64,000 bases of DNA. Origin: Nemopilema nomurai. Its lineage: Eukaryota; Cnidaria; Scyphozoa; Rhizostomeae; Rhizostomatidae. The notes beneath the pieces were generated by a model, which ran no database searches, had not been told where the DNA came from, and was given only the letters and a program-made list of their open reading frames with translations. The stretch is taken from assembly GCA_003864495.1 (NCBI GenBank), contig ML133454.1, positions 586,501 to 650,500 on the forward strand. Direction: 5' to 3'. The translations under genes were made by a program, and so were the position numbers. This document shows positions 12,801-27,800 of this stretch, piece by piece (position 1 is the stretch's first letter; each line of letters opens with the position of its first letter).

Positions 12801-15800
12801 ACAACGTGGGAGAAGACCGAGATTAATAGTAAGTATCCAAGGATAAAAATCAATTGAGTGTGCTTGCAGGGATTATGAAAATTTACTTGGATGCAATTGG
12901 AAAAGATGAAACGGAGCCAATATGCGGAAGCCTTCAGCCTTCTTAAGACCGAATCGACGCCAGGAGATCTGTTTTGTTTCCCTGGGTTTTCTTGGTTAAA
13001 ACAATTTCATACAAACACACCGGTTTTATGATCACAAAAAACGTGAACTGCCGGTCCTTATTTGCAAAACATGCGATCATAGCCTCGTGTTATTCGAAAA
13101 TCTCAAGAGCGACAATCTTCCGAACAAACAGGACAATGTTTCACATGGAATGGAATATACAATATTTAGGGATACTATTTTCACGTTTTTATAACTACAC
13201 TAAATTTGGATCGCAGTTGTTTTGGAAACAGCAGACGTCTGGTAAATACACAATTTAGGAACGAGATTAAGTGAATGAAATGCAGATGTTTAGAAATAGT
13301 TGAAACCACAGTTTAACATCAAAGCTGACCAAGAGTGTTCGGCCAATAAAACATTCCTCGCTACGCCAAATAGAAAAACCTAAAACACGAAAGTGGTTTT
13401 AAATACGTATGAATCTGCACTCTGAAATAAACTCTTTCTTAATCAAGATTTCTTGTTTTAAATTTTTTGGTGGGTCAATACTTGCCAAGTGCATCAAACT
13501 TAAAATTTTTCTTCACAGATGCTTCATTACAATCTTGAAAAAAGCTGCCACAAAATATTTTAGAGCTTCTGTTCGAGCTCTGGTTTGCAGCTTTTGCCAA
13601 CAAAAAATAACAGAAGCCTGTGGCAAGTTAACCACAGGAGGGTTCCTTTACATTCTCTTAAATTCACTACCAACCGCACAAACGACAACACTTTTTGTGT
13701 CAATCTGACTAGAAGATTTTGATAGTTCACAGGCTGTATGACATTAAGTCTCACACGATAAAGAAACAGATGACTCATTTTTTATCTTCGACAAGATACT
13801 GGAAGTTTTGGAGTTTGAGTGATTTCGTATTATAGTAGAAAGCTTTGACAACCATTGAACTTGTACATAACAAACATACATGCTTTTTAATTGGATCTAG
13901 GAATAAACAATTTCAGTTAGGTACACTGGGTGGTATCAAGCTAAAAAGACCTGATGATCCAGAAATTCCTTGATTTGAGCGTTTCTATGAAGACTTATTA
14001 ACCTAAGGAAATATCTTCAAGGGCTACAGTGCAAATAATGCTTTAGGCTGGCTACGGGTTGTTTTAGAGTTGCAGCTAGAGTTTAGTGCTAGTCTGGGCA
14101 AGATTTGTAAGATTTCTTGTGTCTGTTGTGGAAATATCAGTTGATAGGTACATGAAAACGAGAAAAACAAATTGTCTTCCCCTTTTTCAAAGGGATTGTT
14201 ATGAATGGACGTGGGCATCGTTGCAAATGCGAAATCCCACATGACCTGAATAAAAGGGTGGTGGAATGTGAGAAGGAATCATGACTAAACCTAAACAAGG
14301 TTGCATGACTGCAGACAGCAACAAAATGCCGCTTATACACGTTGACTTACCTCGATCCAAGACATGTTATGTTGCTGCATGGAGTCCATTTTCAGCCGGA
14401 CAATTTCATATAGCTATGCGAAAAAAGAAAGCGCAATTAAAAGTTACAGCTATTGGCATCCGAAGACTTTGCATTTTAGTCGCAAAAATTGGCAGTAACA
14501 AAAAAACAAGAAGTCTGCAAGTGAAACGAAACGGGGATACAAAGAGATAATATTAAAATCAGAGAGGACCTTTGAAGATTGGTGATTTTCGTTAGATAGC
14601 ATTCTGTAACATGCATTGCACATACACACGAAGCTTACAAGGTCACACACGGCCTGTGGCTCAGTACGCAATAAGGAAATCATCCGAAACTTTTCGATGA
14701 TTCAATTGAGATCCCCGCCCGGCTGGGTAAAAGGCAGATTGGTCTCGTGTGTCTCCAATGTCGTCGGAAAATATGGAGGTTTAGGGTTCAAAGGGCAATC
14801 GAACGTTCCATTTTGTGACTTCATTTGAGCCATATTCACTTGATCGCAAAAATCATTTACGTGCAACCTTTCCCGTAACCTAGCTATGACTTTTATTCTT
14901 AACCATGTCTAGTTTGTAGCTATTACAAATAAAAGACAATATCTAAAGTGCCTCAGAAGTAACGAGTAAGTATAAATTTCTTTGCACCATAATTTCACTA
15001 ACAATAAAACTACAAGTCTGATCTTTATCTACCAGAATTCTGTCTTTATATGAAGGAATAGGGTCTTGACTCATACCAAGCATTTTAACTATACTTTCTA
15101 AATTACCCCTGTAAATCAGTTGCCTGTTACAAAAGCAGTTTTTTTAATAAGCGAAGCAGCAAAATGAAATGCTGGATTCTGATACCGAGTATTAGTTATT
15201 TGGACGCGTTGAAGGTGATGAGGCAGCTTTTATGTGAAGTGAAACGAATGAACTCGTGCATTCTCGTGGAAACACATGTTCTGGTGAAAAAACCAACAGA
15301 TATACGCTATTTGACACCCGCATGAAAATTACTATAGCCATACGGATCAACTGGGATTTCATTGAGACCGAACTTGCGGTTGGACAGCAAACATCCTTTC
15401 CAGCTGCAATTGACGTTTTAAAGTAACCAGGTGCATAAGTGAAAGTTAAACGATCATCCTGTGAAGCAAGCTGAATTTACCTTTTTCTCGAATTTTGCGC
15501 TCTGAAGGTGATTCATATATCGATTACAATAAAACAAATATCGCTCTAGCTTCGCACGAGATTTCTAGGAAGAGAATACATGAATGTCATTTTTGGAATA
15601 AAACCACTACTTAAAGATCTACCAAGGCAACCGACAAAGATGACCTATTTAACAGCTTCCTCCTTAGCGGAAGATTTTAATGCAAAGGAAATTTTCGAAT
15701 ATGATTAACGTAATAATACATGCACCCTTTTCTGAACGTTTATAAAAAACAGTTATAAAATTTTCAATGGTTCTTAAGTCTATTGGACGAAGGAAAAAGC

Positions 15801-18800
15801 AGGTTAGGCACCAACCCATCGGCACAAAACATTATCAAAATTGAAACAGGTAGTATGGACCCGGTACAATGAGGCGAGGAGCAAGGATAGAAATGCGTGA
15901 ATGACCGAATGCAAATAGTGTGAATAACAGAACTACTAGTGTTAATGACCGAAAAACTATTGCAGATGATAGTATTGCAAGTAAGAATGATAGAATGACA
16001 ATAGCGTAGATGACAGAATATACACAGTGTAAATGACTGAATAAACACAGCGTAGATGACAGAAGAAAAACAGCGTAAATGACAGAATACAAACAGCATA
16101 AATGACAGAATAAAAACAGCGTAGATGACAGCGTGGATGACAGAAGAAAAAGAGCGTAGGTGACAGAAAAAAAACAGCGTAAATGACAGAATACAAACAG
16201 CATAAATGACAGGATTTAAAAAGCGTAGATGACAGAATAAAAACAGTGTAGATGACAGAATAAAAAGAGCGTGGATGACAGCAGAAAAAGAGCGTAGGTG
16301 ACAGAAGAAAAAGAGCGTATATGACAGAATAAAATTAGCATAAATGACAGAATAACCGGTATTATGGCCGGACACACTGGGCTCTCCAGTGTCATCAGCA
16401 CACATCTTTAATACATCATGGATGCCCACATTTATCTATTGGAAATATGGTATGGTATAACCCAAAGAAAAAGGCCAATCAAAACATATAAAGGGACCAT
16501 GTTAAGAAATTCTCTGTTCTCCTTACGGCTTGCGCGTCTCTGGCTGCCTGCGCTTCTTTTTCATCGTACCGATTACAGTTGTACCTGCAAACAAAATGTC
16601 ATTCAGTCTAATGAGTTCAAAGGCAATTAGAGAATAGTTAATAGAAAAAGCCAACAACTCTGCGCTTGATAATCCGCGATTCAACGCAATGTCGCATGAC
16701 GGTTCTATAGTGAAGAACTAGATCTGTTCCGCTTTTCGAATCTACAAATCTACAAGACTGAGGCTTCGATCATATGACGTTTTTGGCTGAAGTTTTGAAA
16801 TAACTCAAAATTACTCTAAACTTTATTTTGAGTTTTTCTTACGAGGTGAAAACGCGAGGAGAAAAGCAATAAATAACATTTAGAAAAGTTTTTGAAAGCA
16901 TTTGAGTCTTGACAAACATATCAAATTATATACACTAAAACATTCTACTTTCAATTATGGTTGTTTCTCTCTAACTCTTCAAATAAATTTGAACATGATA
17001 CAGCAATTTCTGTGTAGAGTTTAATTCAAATAGGTTTTAGGATCTCACTATTTAGAAAATATTATCTTGCAATAAAAGAGATAGCTTACCAGCTTGAGCC
17101 ATGACTATCCCAAGGCCCCAAACACACCCAGCAGAAATCGCACTAAAACAAAATCATATCAATAACTTTTTACTCAAAGCATCTACTATAACAAATTCCT
17201 TTGAATCAGAACTATCATCCTCCGGTAAGCAAGGAATAAAAAACAGTTCACCGAAAGGTTTAGTCTACCAGAAAGCAGCCAACAAATCAAGAAAATAAGA
17301 ATCTTAAAACCACTTCTTTGCCTGCAGCCATGATTCGAGTCTATTCTTTAAAGAAAATGGTGGACAGTGAGCATAGACATAAAAACCTTTTTAGTGTTTT
17401 TGATTATAAATAGAAGGGGGGGGGGGGGGGGGGTTAAGTAATTCAGAGGTAAGGGCCTCAAAGGTGAAAGGAACTTAGTCAAGTCCTTACGGAAAAGTCT
17501 ATATATTGCAAGGATTTACTTGTTTAGTATTCGAAAATTATCGGATATAAAATTGTCTTATATTATCAATTAGAAAATTTCTTGCCATTGTAAACTTTGT
17601 TTTTGAGTATTAGAAAGAGTCGGCACTATGTAAAGATAATGCTCTGGAAAAAGGAAAAAGGATGACGAGCTAAATACACAACCAAATTGGGGTAAAAATT
17701 GAATTAGAGAAATCATATGTTGGATAGAGCCAGATAGAGAAATCAAGAAGGGCTTTTGAGCCTGGCAAAGACTCATTGGATTATCAGATATAAATAGTTT
17801 AAAAACCTTGCAAGCAGAATTCCGGCAAACCATATGATTGCAGCCGCCATTTTTCTCGATTGTCACGTGACACTTTGGACACTCCTTGAGAAGCAAAGTA
17901 AATAGTAAGCACATGCTTCCGATTGAAAGACAACAGATCATTGCGGCGACGTGCCTCAAAATCTTTAGTAAATAAAAAAAGCAAACACGTTGTATCAAGG
18001 ATAACGAGTTTCATTCAAATGGTACAGAGTAATGCCAAGCCATAAAACGGTTTACTTTGGATCTAGCAAATGCTTGTGTATAGTTACTTGCCATCAAATA
18101 TTCATAGGATGATACCACAATTTAAATATTTCTTTATAACAAAGCTGGAACAGAAGCCTAGGCATCCCAATGGCAGCTTCTTATCCTGATAAAACAGATG
18201 TTACTGTGATTTGATTGAGGCTCTTTCACAGCTCTTCGACACGTGGAAATCAAATGTCTATACCTTTTTTCTAGCTGTTCAAATCTTACATGCATTGCTG
18301 CCTTCTTAAGATACAGCTCATGCTCAGCAAAAAATAAGCCTTACTAATCAGTTCTACTATTATCTGAAAATATTTTCAGGCAGCACTAGATATGATGCTA
18401 TCAGCCGAAATATTGCTAGCCTCCCCTTTTTGCAAGTCTAAAGAAGTGCTTCGCGTTTTCTAAATTTTCGAATACAGTGCAAGAGCAGCAGCATTGGTAC
18501 ATAAAAACGAGCATTAAGATAAAAGTTCCTTTACAATATCTAAATTTATGAGTGTTTTCAAATGGTTTTTCATGCATACATAAATATGAGGCATTGTGCT
18601 ATTATTCCTTTTCGAAAATGACAATGAAAATACAGAACCTGCGAGGCTTTTGTTGCCTAAAAGTACATATGTTTCGATGTGGTAACAACAGGGATTAGAA
18701 TTCATAGAAAATGAGACATTCAGATTGCAGGCTTCGAAACAATATTTTAAAAAAATTACCTTTGTATTCGCAGAAATCCAGTTCGATGTTTCACTGTCGT

Positions 18801-21800
18801 CATCGCATTTCTTTTGCCACTTTCTTAGCCACTATTAAAGATTAGTATTCAAACAATGACAATGTAGAGCATCAACAACCAATATAACATTCAAAATTTG
18901 AAAACGAGTGAAAAATGTAAAATTGGTATTTGTATGTGATACATATACAAAGTGATATTTGACATTCTGTGATATTTGTGATATATGTTAAAGTGGTATT
19001 TCGATATAATACTTGTATGAAGTGATTTTTCTCAGTGATGATTCAAAAATGCAAAAGTACAGAAAATCAACGGTGGAGCTAGTAGAATGATTCTAATAAA
19101 TTACTACGAAAATATCAAATAAGAAATATGGGAAACTCTTGCTTTAATGTTTTGTGCTTATTTTTGAGTAAATTTAAATTGATAAATAAAAGAAGCGTTT
19201 ACTTTGGATGATAAATGGCAACACTTTTTAACAGAATAACGATCATATTGCCCAGCACCTTCGCGTAAAGTAATCGCCATTCATTGAAGGCTCAATTTGA
19301 CTTATCAAGACCATTATTTTGAACATGAAAATTCGCCTGTTAATTGGCTTAGAAAGCCAAATATCATGTCTATCGTCATGCTTTCGTCATGAGAAAGGTA
19401 CTAGGTTTGGCACCTCATTATCATTACTTAGAACACGTGAAAGTCATTTGAAACTGTAAATGAGTGACATAGTAACTGTTCTAGATTTCCTGTGCTACTT
19501 GTCTAGATGTTCTGTTTTCAACGGGTTAGACTGGCGATTTCCGTCAGAAAACGTTCCAAACCACTGTGATGTGGTTACCAGATAGATTCACTTATCCGTT
19601 TATTTCGACGTAATAAAACAGTCTGGTGTCGTTTGGCAATTACGTCCGATAACGAATTGCGTAGATCATCGGAAATGAATGTGGTGGCTTCTTGGTGACT
19701 AGGCAGGGGAGGATTAGCCAAACGGGAAAACTTTCTTCCAGATCACGAGAAACACGCTTTTTGCATTTTGTGGAACTTTTTCAAAAACACATCAACATGG
19801 ATGTCTAGAGCAAGAAGCTATTGAATTGACGGAAAAGAATTGAACGATAATATTTTCAAAGTTTTTAAATTATCAATAAGTAACAGCTTCCAGTTTATCA
19901 AGGCCCAAGAGCTTCACGTCCAGCCAGCTGTTACTAACTTTAAAAAAAACTGCGACACCAATTGCTTTGATTGTCTTTAATTAGGAAAGTTTACAGCTCG
20001 CGATTAACTTTAGCTCGTATTCAATGAAAGTCATGCGTGCTAAAAACAGCAGATGCATTGAAGGTTTACAGACTACAGGGAATTTTTCATACCAAAAAAT
20101 TACCCGAAAAATCTATTGAAAAATCATTGTTTATTGAATATCAGCCTATAGTATTCATTTTGAATTTCCTTTTAACGCTAGAACGAAACTTTTTGGCGCT
20201 ACTTTGAAATCTTTCGTTTAGAAATAATATAGAAAAGCAGAGACAGATTCTGTCAAGATGTTAGAAAGCAAAACAATAAACTGCTTCAAAATAACGAGCT
20301 TTCAACAAAAAGGCAAGACATAATCGTGCAAATCTGATGAGTTATGAAACGTTATCATTCTGTGGCAAAAAAATTTAATAAAGAAAGGAAATGTAGAAAA
20401 ATCGATTGACTTGAATTATGAACCATGCGGTTTTGGCTTTAGCTAGATGTTATACAAAGATGGTTTATGTAAAAGTCAGTTTTAGGAGCAATTTGATTAC
20501 TGATTGCCTTCTGTAACCAAAGTTTTGAACAAGTCATCATGTCTTTGATAATTGAAAAGAGCAGGAATTTAAGCAGAAGATTACTTTAGACGTCTGTTTA
20601 AAATAGCGAATAAAACGACTAGAGGCTCTCAACCGGTGCATAAAATGCAAATGACAACGAAGCTTGATCTTATCAAAGTGTTCATTTATTAAAGCGTCCA
20701 GTCACGAAATTATCAACAAGGATGTACGTATAATTAAAATGCAGGGTTAAGAAACTGTTCTACAATAGGACCCAGTTGAAAGGAAAGTACAGAGGTCTGG
20801 GCAAATATTTAAAAAATTACCTTGCATTTGACAGGCTCATGAGTTGACTCGCCACAACCAAAACTAATAAGAAATATAAATGAATAAAAAACTTTTCAGT
20901 TAATTAGCAGACTCGTCGGCATGAATCAATCTTTATAAACATATCACTTCAAATTTTTATCACTAGATAATTCACTATCACGAATGCAATCACGCTGATG
21001 TATAAAAAGGCTTACCATGATTTTAGGGGTTTCTACAAAAGTATCAAAATATAAATTTTCTCTTATTTTTCCCAGCCTATTTGATTTCGTTTTATATAAT
21101 ATAATCTTGACATTAAATTAGGTTATATTTAAACTAGAAAAGCATATATATTCATTCAATTATGCATTCTGCAGAAACAAGAGCTTTTTAAGGCACTTTT
21201 AGAGAGCAAATATCTCAAAAAAGAACAAGGCAAAACAAGACCTTTCGAAAATAAGACCACAACATTTGTGTTGCTCCGAAATGCAATTAAACGAAGTTCA
21301 AAATAACTAGAAGCTTGTTATATTTCAAAGTCAGTTCAAAAGCACTGCATATTGTCGAGAATTATGCAATGAAATGTCAATTCAAACAAACAATGCATAC
21401 TATTGCAAAGATTTGAAGATTTTGATTGGAAAACAAAGTTATGTGACTAGAAAGAGATTTAGGACTTACCAAAATGAAAACCCACACAAACAATCGACAG
21501 TTCTAGCTACATTGCAAGAAACCTTTACAGCATTTGTACAATCGGGTGCTGGGCACCATCGCATCCACCTATGACTCTGTTAAGAAAATGGCAGGAAAAT
21601 CTTAAAACACAGTTGTGTGATGAATATACTTATCATTCTTGCTATTTTTCATCATATACTTATCAGTTATCATTTTTGCTATTTTTTCTTCAAGACCGCA
21701 TTTAGTATAAACCCATTCATTATTCAAAGCCGTCAAACAAGAGTCGATAAAACAAACACAAAGAGACCTGCTCTCTCTCTCATACAACCTGAAAGTAATC

Positions 21801-24800
21801 ATATAAATTTGTCTGTGAACCAAAATATCAGCAACAATAACCAATATTCAAAAGAAGAGTTCGAGCTCGAAAGACGGTCTCACGCAATATCACCATTACT
21901 AATTGTTAAGGCTATCCTTATAACCTCCATCGATTATAAACTGCATTGTAGGATTCTCGTTTCTTAAACCTGTTACATTGAAATCAAGAATTTCTCAGAA
22001 AATTATATCTTCCTTTTTAAAATGACTGAGCCCACACCATATAACATGGTTTGCTGAAAGAAATCTTGTTGTTCTAGCGTACGGTTCCATGATAAATCTA
22101 CATAGTTGAAAATATACAAGAAACAGAAGTTCCATTTTTATCCATAAGTAACTATCCCATAATAACAAAAAAAATGCATCCAAATAATCAGAGAAGATAA
22201 TAAGATTCCTCATTTCATTGACGTGGAACAGATCAGGATTAAACGTGCCATGTCATACAAACCGAGCGCAACCACAAACAGATTTAAAAAACAATGGCAG
22301 GTATGAGCATACAGAGGAAAATATTAGGCATATAGTAAACACCTACGAAGCAAAATTTTTGGCAGAGAAAATAAATCTTCACCAACTGCGAACTAACCTG
22401 GACAAAACTATCAGCAATTAGTTTGAGGTACTTTGATTTAACTCGATTATCTTGTAGGACAGAGCTGTAAGGAATTCAGAAACGGTCATAAACCAAGACG
22501 TATACACTAATTCATCTTTAAGCAGCGTGATAAAAAAGTTAGCATCCGTTCCTAAGCTGACTTGGTAATATGTAAATAATTATTGAAAAATAATTATTAA
22601 AATGCAAAAGAAATATTAATGGAATTTGGCAACAACGACAAATTTACGCTATCAGAATCTTCAGAAAACCCAATGATTATCAAGATGGTAACTATCAAAT
22701 CGACTACCAATTGAATTGTGAAAGCAAAATAGCGTAAACCTTTTGATAAAATTTCAAATTAAGAGAAAATCAATTTGTCTGCAATCAAATAATAGTTACT
22801 GGTCAATGAATCAGAGTGAAGTAAACAAATGGAAACGGGAATTAAAAAATGCGCAAAACAAATACTCTTCATAAAATATTTAATCACTGTGACGTAATCA
22901 CTGTATCGAACCATCCGTTTACATATTTGGAAAAGAAAACATCGGATTAAGAAAAATCATTCGACAAATTGAGCAGAAAAAGGTGACAAAGACGTTATAC
23001 AAACCTAACAAAATTTTCATCAACTAGAATGTTACAATCAGTGGCTGGGCAAAAAATGTGTTGTCCTATGTTCTCCTCGAGAATCTTCGTATTAAGGTAC
23101 TCATTCCAACACAACGTACAAAACATGTGGCCACACTCCAACCCAGCCATCGACTAAAAAATATCGTACATAACAGTTACGATTTGAGGCTTGTCATCCA
23201 TAAAAGTTATGTTAATACGTTTCTACAACTACAATGTTGATTAGAAGGTACAACGGAAAATCAAGGACTTAATAATAATATGAAAAATAACAGGAGGCTA
23301 TAAATAGCATTACAAGTGTCAGTAGATTTGTATTTGAAGAATTCGTTGACAAGACAAATTTGCAAATTTATCATTCAATTATCTGGTTAAAGCTCACTTC
23401 AGTTTATCGAGACAAAACTTGCCAACATTAAACCAACTAGACTGCCTAATAAAGCAGCGCTATGGTGGCTTGTTACAACCAATCCAACCCGATTCTTTAC
23501 CTTGTTGGGCTGGGAGACTATGCTCACATATTGCACTTTTTCTAGATAAATTTTTAAAGACTTACATCTTGAAAAACAGGAGATAAGCAGATGTTGCAAT
23601 CTATCTTTGAGCCTATACGTCCTTTGCTACCAACTTTTAGCTGGAAGAATTCAGAAATGAAAAAATTGTTACATTTACAACTTTGAAGGGCAATAATATC
23701 ATGCCAAAATCAAATTTTAGCTTTTCGTGTCTGTTTGTTATCTCAGTATTCATGACGTACTCGAAAAATTTATTTTTCATAGGAAAATTAAATATGGTGA
23801 AATTTATGCACCCAAGATGGTATGGCAGTGTCTGTTGAAGTCTAGTTTCCATCGAAACAGGTTTTACTTGATTTTACCAGCCGGATATCAAATTTCAAAA
23901 ACTGATTTATGCTCTTTCTTTTTTTTACAAAGTCAGCCAGAATATGTTTAATTCTAAGCAAATGGTAATTCTTTTGTTCCAAAACAATAAACCATAAACA
24001 TTCACATATTTGCATTCAAAGCCTTAACAATCAAGAATAAATCTCAAATTCTTTCTGGAGAATTTTTTACTAACTGCAATTGGATCAAAATCAATTGAAA
24101 TTAGGCAACTTCTTTGGTTTTTTAAATGTTTTGCTTGACATCCAAAACAAGAAAATCAAAGAAAAATTATCATTAATACAAGTTAAATAAGGGGACATTA
24201 TATTCAAATTTGCATAATGCTTCATAATCAGGGTTTGCGTGTAAAACATGACTTTTTTTACACTATATACAGAGACAATGAAAAAGGTCATGCGCTGAAA
24301 GTATAAGATGAGAGCATAAATATGATTGCAGATCCTGATTTGAATATTAGAACTGACTCAAATGAAGGAAGGGTGGCCTCTAGTACATAAGGTACAATAT
24401 TTCAAATGCAATAAACGTAGTGAGAATGATGAGTAAATGTGATGATGATTTCATTTACCCTTTGTTATGACTAATCAATTTAGTTTCACCTAGTGCAATG
24501 ATGGGCTACATAAGAAACTTTTTGACGTTAAAGTTTAATGGCCCAATCTCTACAAATACTGACCCTGTTGGCTGAGCCTCCCTTCAACTTTAGTGGATTT
24601 ATGACATGTGCTTCTTCAAAGAGCTTCTCTTGATCCCCACTATAGTATCTGCGGTATCGAAAAAGAAGCTTGGTATTGAAAGTATGGTCAGAATTCTGGC
24701 ATCATACTTATCATTTAGACCGTGGTATTTTGTACTGTACCAAAAAGGCAACGCAGGGAATGGAGTACGATCGCACGCCAACGCCTTCCATTGCTCAGAA

Positions 24801-27800
24801 GTGCAATTCATCGCACGTCTCAAATAATCTGAACACTTCATTCTAGAGTGATCAATTCTGCTGAATGTTGTTTTTTACAATACTCAAATAATTAACGAAC
24901 GGCACGAAATGGTTGCTATTTGACGGGGAGTTTGGAGAATATTCTAATTTGCTTAAGAACCAGGACAAATGCCACCTTTCATTAACGCAAATTATGACAA
25001 GCTTTCCAAAGACAATTATCGTGACATGTTGATTTTCAGTTTCCGTGGGGCAGGTTTTGACGGACGGTCTTTTTTCTTCAGTTTTGACTAAAGTACCCTT
25101 TTACTCGATCAGTCAAAATTGATGACTTGAATCTCCTACATTTTACGGTGGTGGCGACACAGAAAGTGCTCTAAATTCCACCGTGATGTCAAAACGAAAA
25201 AAGCATAGAGAACTTCAAAACGAAAGGAAAAATTTTCGTGTGTTCAAAGACAAGCACAGATAGGTGCTATCTATTAGACTCTTCAAACTTCTGTTTTACT
25301 CCGTTGCAACCTTTGTAAAAACGGGCTGTAACATCCCTTGAGCTTGGTTTTCTTCCAAACGCTGACGAAGCATTCAGTTTGCTCAATGCGCTTTGTTTTG
25401 CGAATCTTCGTCTTCGAAAAATAGACTTCTCTACATGAAGTTGAGAGGGGTTTAACGCCCGATACGCTTTCAAAGCAAGGACTAACAGTATAAACTGACT
25501 GCCGAAAAAAATGGCAGCTTTTGGCCGTTTACATGATCGCAGCCGTTAACCGACTACACGTGCGAAGAGCCAACAATGTTGGATGAGGTGGTCAAATGAT
25601 TTCACTCAACATCTACCATATTGTTAATGTTGTCCTCTTCAATGTTGGATTTGAAGTTTATGAAGCTTGTTTAAAAAAATGTATAGATAAGACTTGCCTT
25701 GTCTTATTTTTTCTTATGATGAAGTTTTGTAGTCTACCCTACATGCAACTTTCTTATATATCAAGTATTTTGTTGCAATTGCACGCCATTGCACGCCTTG
25801 GCAGAACAAGGAGTGCAATTCCCTGCACTTCTACCATTTTATTCCCAGCTCCCAGCATTGCCTGGAACTTGATTCGAAACAGAGCTTGGCTATGATTGAA
25901 CACTGATTTACTATGGTTCAAAGTAAAATATACATGCCCATTTAAAAATGGCCTGTCTGGCGAACTGTTGCTTTGCTTTTGGTTCACAGTGACAGCAAAT
26001 GACCGTCTTAAAGCCTACCAGTGGCACTGCTAAACAAGGAAATGAAGCAAACAATGGGAATCCTGCTGGTCGAGAATAAAGAAGCTGCAATACAAAAACC
26101 GCTTGCTCTTCTAGCAAACTTATGCTATAATTCATGGTTTGATCAAAAGAAAACACAAATAGATTGAGTTTACACCAAGACAAAAAACATGCACTAAATG
26201 CAAACATTGCACAAGCTACACATAAGTATTTCAATTGATGGCTGATTTATATTCTATGGCTCTCCTACCTCTCTAGAAGTTTTTCCTTGTCCCATTTGAA
26301 ATGTGTAAGGAGAATCCTTGCTGTTGCTGGGGAAATCTAGTAAAAATTTCATGTAATTATAATGATTTACTCAATGTTTTTATGTAGCATTTTTCCATAT
26401 ATGAAATGTCTAGAATGGCATTAACTTCAAAAGTAACAGCTATATTAAGAACCTACTGTTCATATTCATACCTTTATATTTCAAAAACTAATTTGAAACC
26501 TTTCCTTAAAAATTCACATCAATTCCTCTATCAAAAAAGTAAGCCTTCACAAAATAATTTTCAAAAGTAGAAGCTCTAGGAAAGAAATAATGAACTAATT
26601 TTCACAAGGTTATGAATACCCCTATTCCATAAAGTCAATATATCTTGTATATATTTATTCAAAGAAAATGTGTCGCTGCAAAGAGGGAAAGTAAAGCGAA
26701 GTCACTGTAGAGAAAATTGAACTAATCTTAAGATCAAATAGAGAACACAAAAACCATTATGAAAAACAGTGGATAAATACTTGAAAAATAGGAATTTTGG
26801 ACAAATATTTGAAAAAACCACAATTTACAGCACTACCAAGAACAAGCGTATATTAAAACATATAATCCAATAACAAAAAAGGATCTAACAAGCATACAAA
26901 CAAGAAAAACTAATTTATCTGTTTACATAATGATGATATTTCCTGCAGGTGGATAAACTAACATTCAGCAATTGTGATTACTAGCAGATTATTACTGGTT
27001 GCATCATTTGACCTTTGATAAGTTATATCATAAATGGGTAGTTTCTGGATATTATTTGTGGGACTCATATAACACTGGTCAATTCCTAGATACATTGAGA
27101 GATATGGTGAAAAGTATCCCAAAAATCAAGGAGATCATGGTGAAAGCTCATTGTAAAAAAGGTGAAGAAGCCTCCCTAACAATTGAATTTATTACAGATG
27201 TATTCATTATTATGAACTATGGGGATCTTTTAAATAAAAGATGAAACTTAGAACAAATGCATACTTGAGAAGATTGTGGTAATATACAAACTTGTTCAAG
27301 CTGAGAAAAGAGCAGGAGAAAATGAGAGGGCTAGGGGCAGGAGGGCACAAGGAATGAAAAGGCTTTTAGTGAATACAATCATGCAGTTGCAATATGTTGC
27401 AATCACTTGTAAGCCACTAGGAAGAAAATATGTCCTAGAATGGGAGAAAGGCTAGAAATCAATTTGCCTTTGTCATAAATGGGAAGAGATTTAAGAATGC
27501 AGTTAAAAGAGGATCTTTCAAGGAAAAGACACCATAAGTGACTGCACATAATTCACACTAAAGTTGAAGCATGGGGTTTTAAAAGGAAGACTACTACATC
27601 ATATAGAGTAAGTTGGAAGTGTTGCATATGAAAGGTTACACAGACGAGATTAACAGGCAAATTCTAGAAGCAGCAGTGACAAAAAAGTTGAAAAGTGTAG
27701 ATTTGATGGAAGCCTGGCAGACACAGGGCAAAAGTAGGAATAAGTGTCACAGCTAATGGGAAGAAAAGAACACAATGCTTTAGTGGACAGGAAACAAGGC

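Noticed and set aside
15764..16429. 221-codon minus-strand open frame (largest in the window) and its smaller overlapping frames
   Set aside because: It is produced by the 23-nt tandem repeat, which lacks stop codons in all antisense frames, and it lies in an ARIH1 intron.
23484..23536. Minus-strand segment with CAIC-like reading and a GTAAAG donor as the first part of RING1
   Set aside because: It lacks the CxxC pair and its phase does not fit exon 5. The segment 23640-23566 has DCNIC, correct spacing to ECGH and matching phases.
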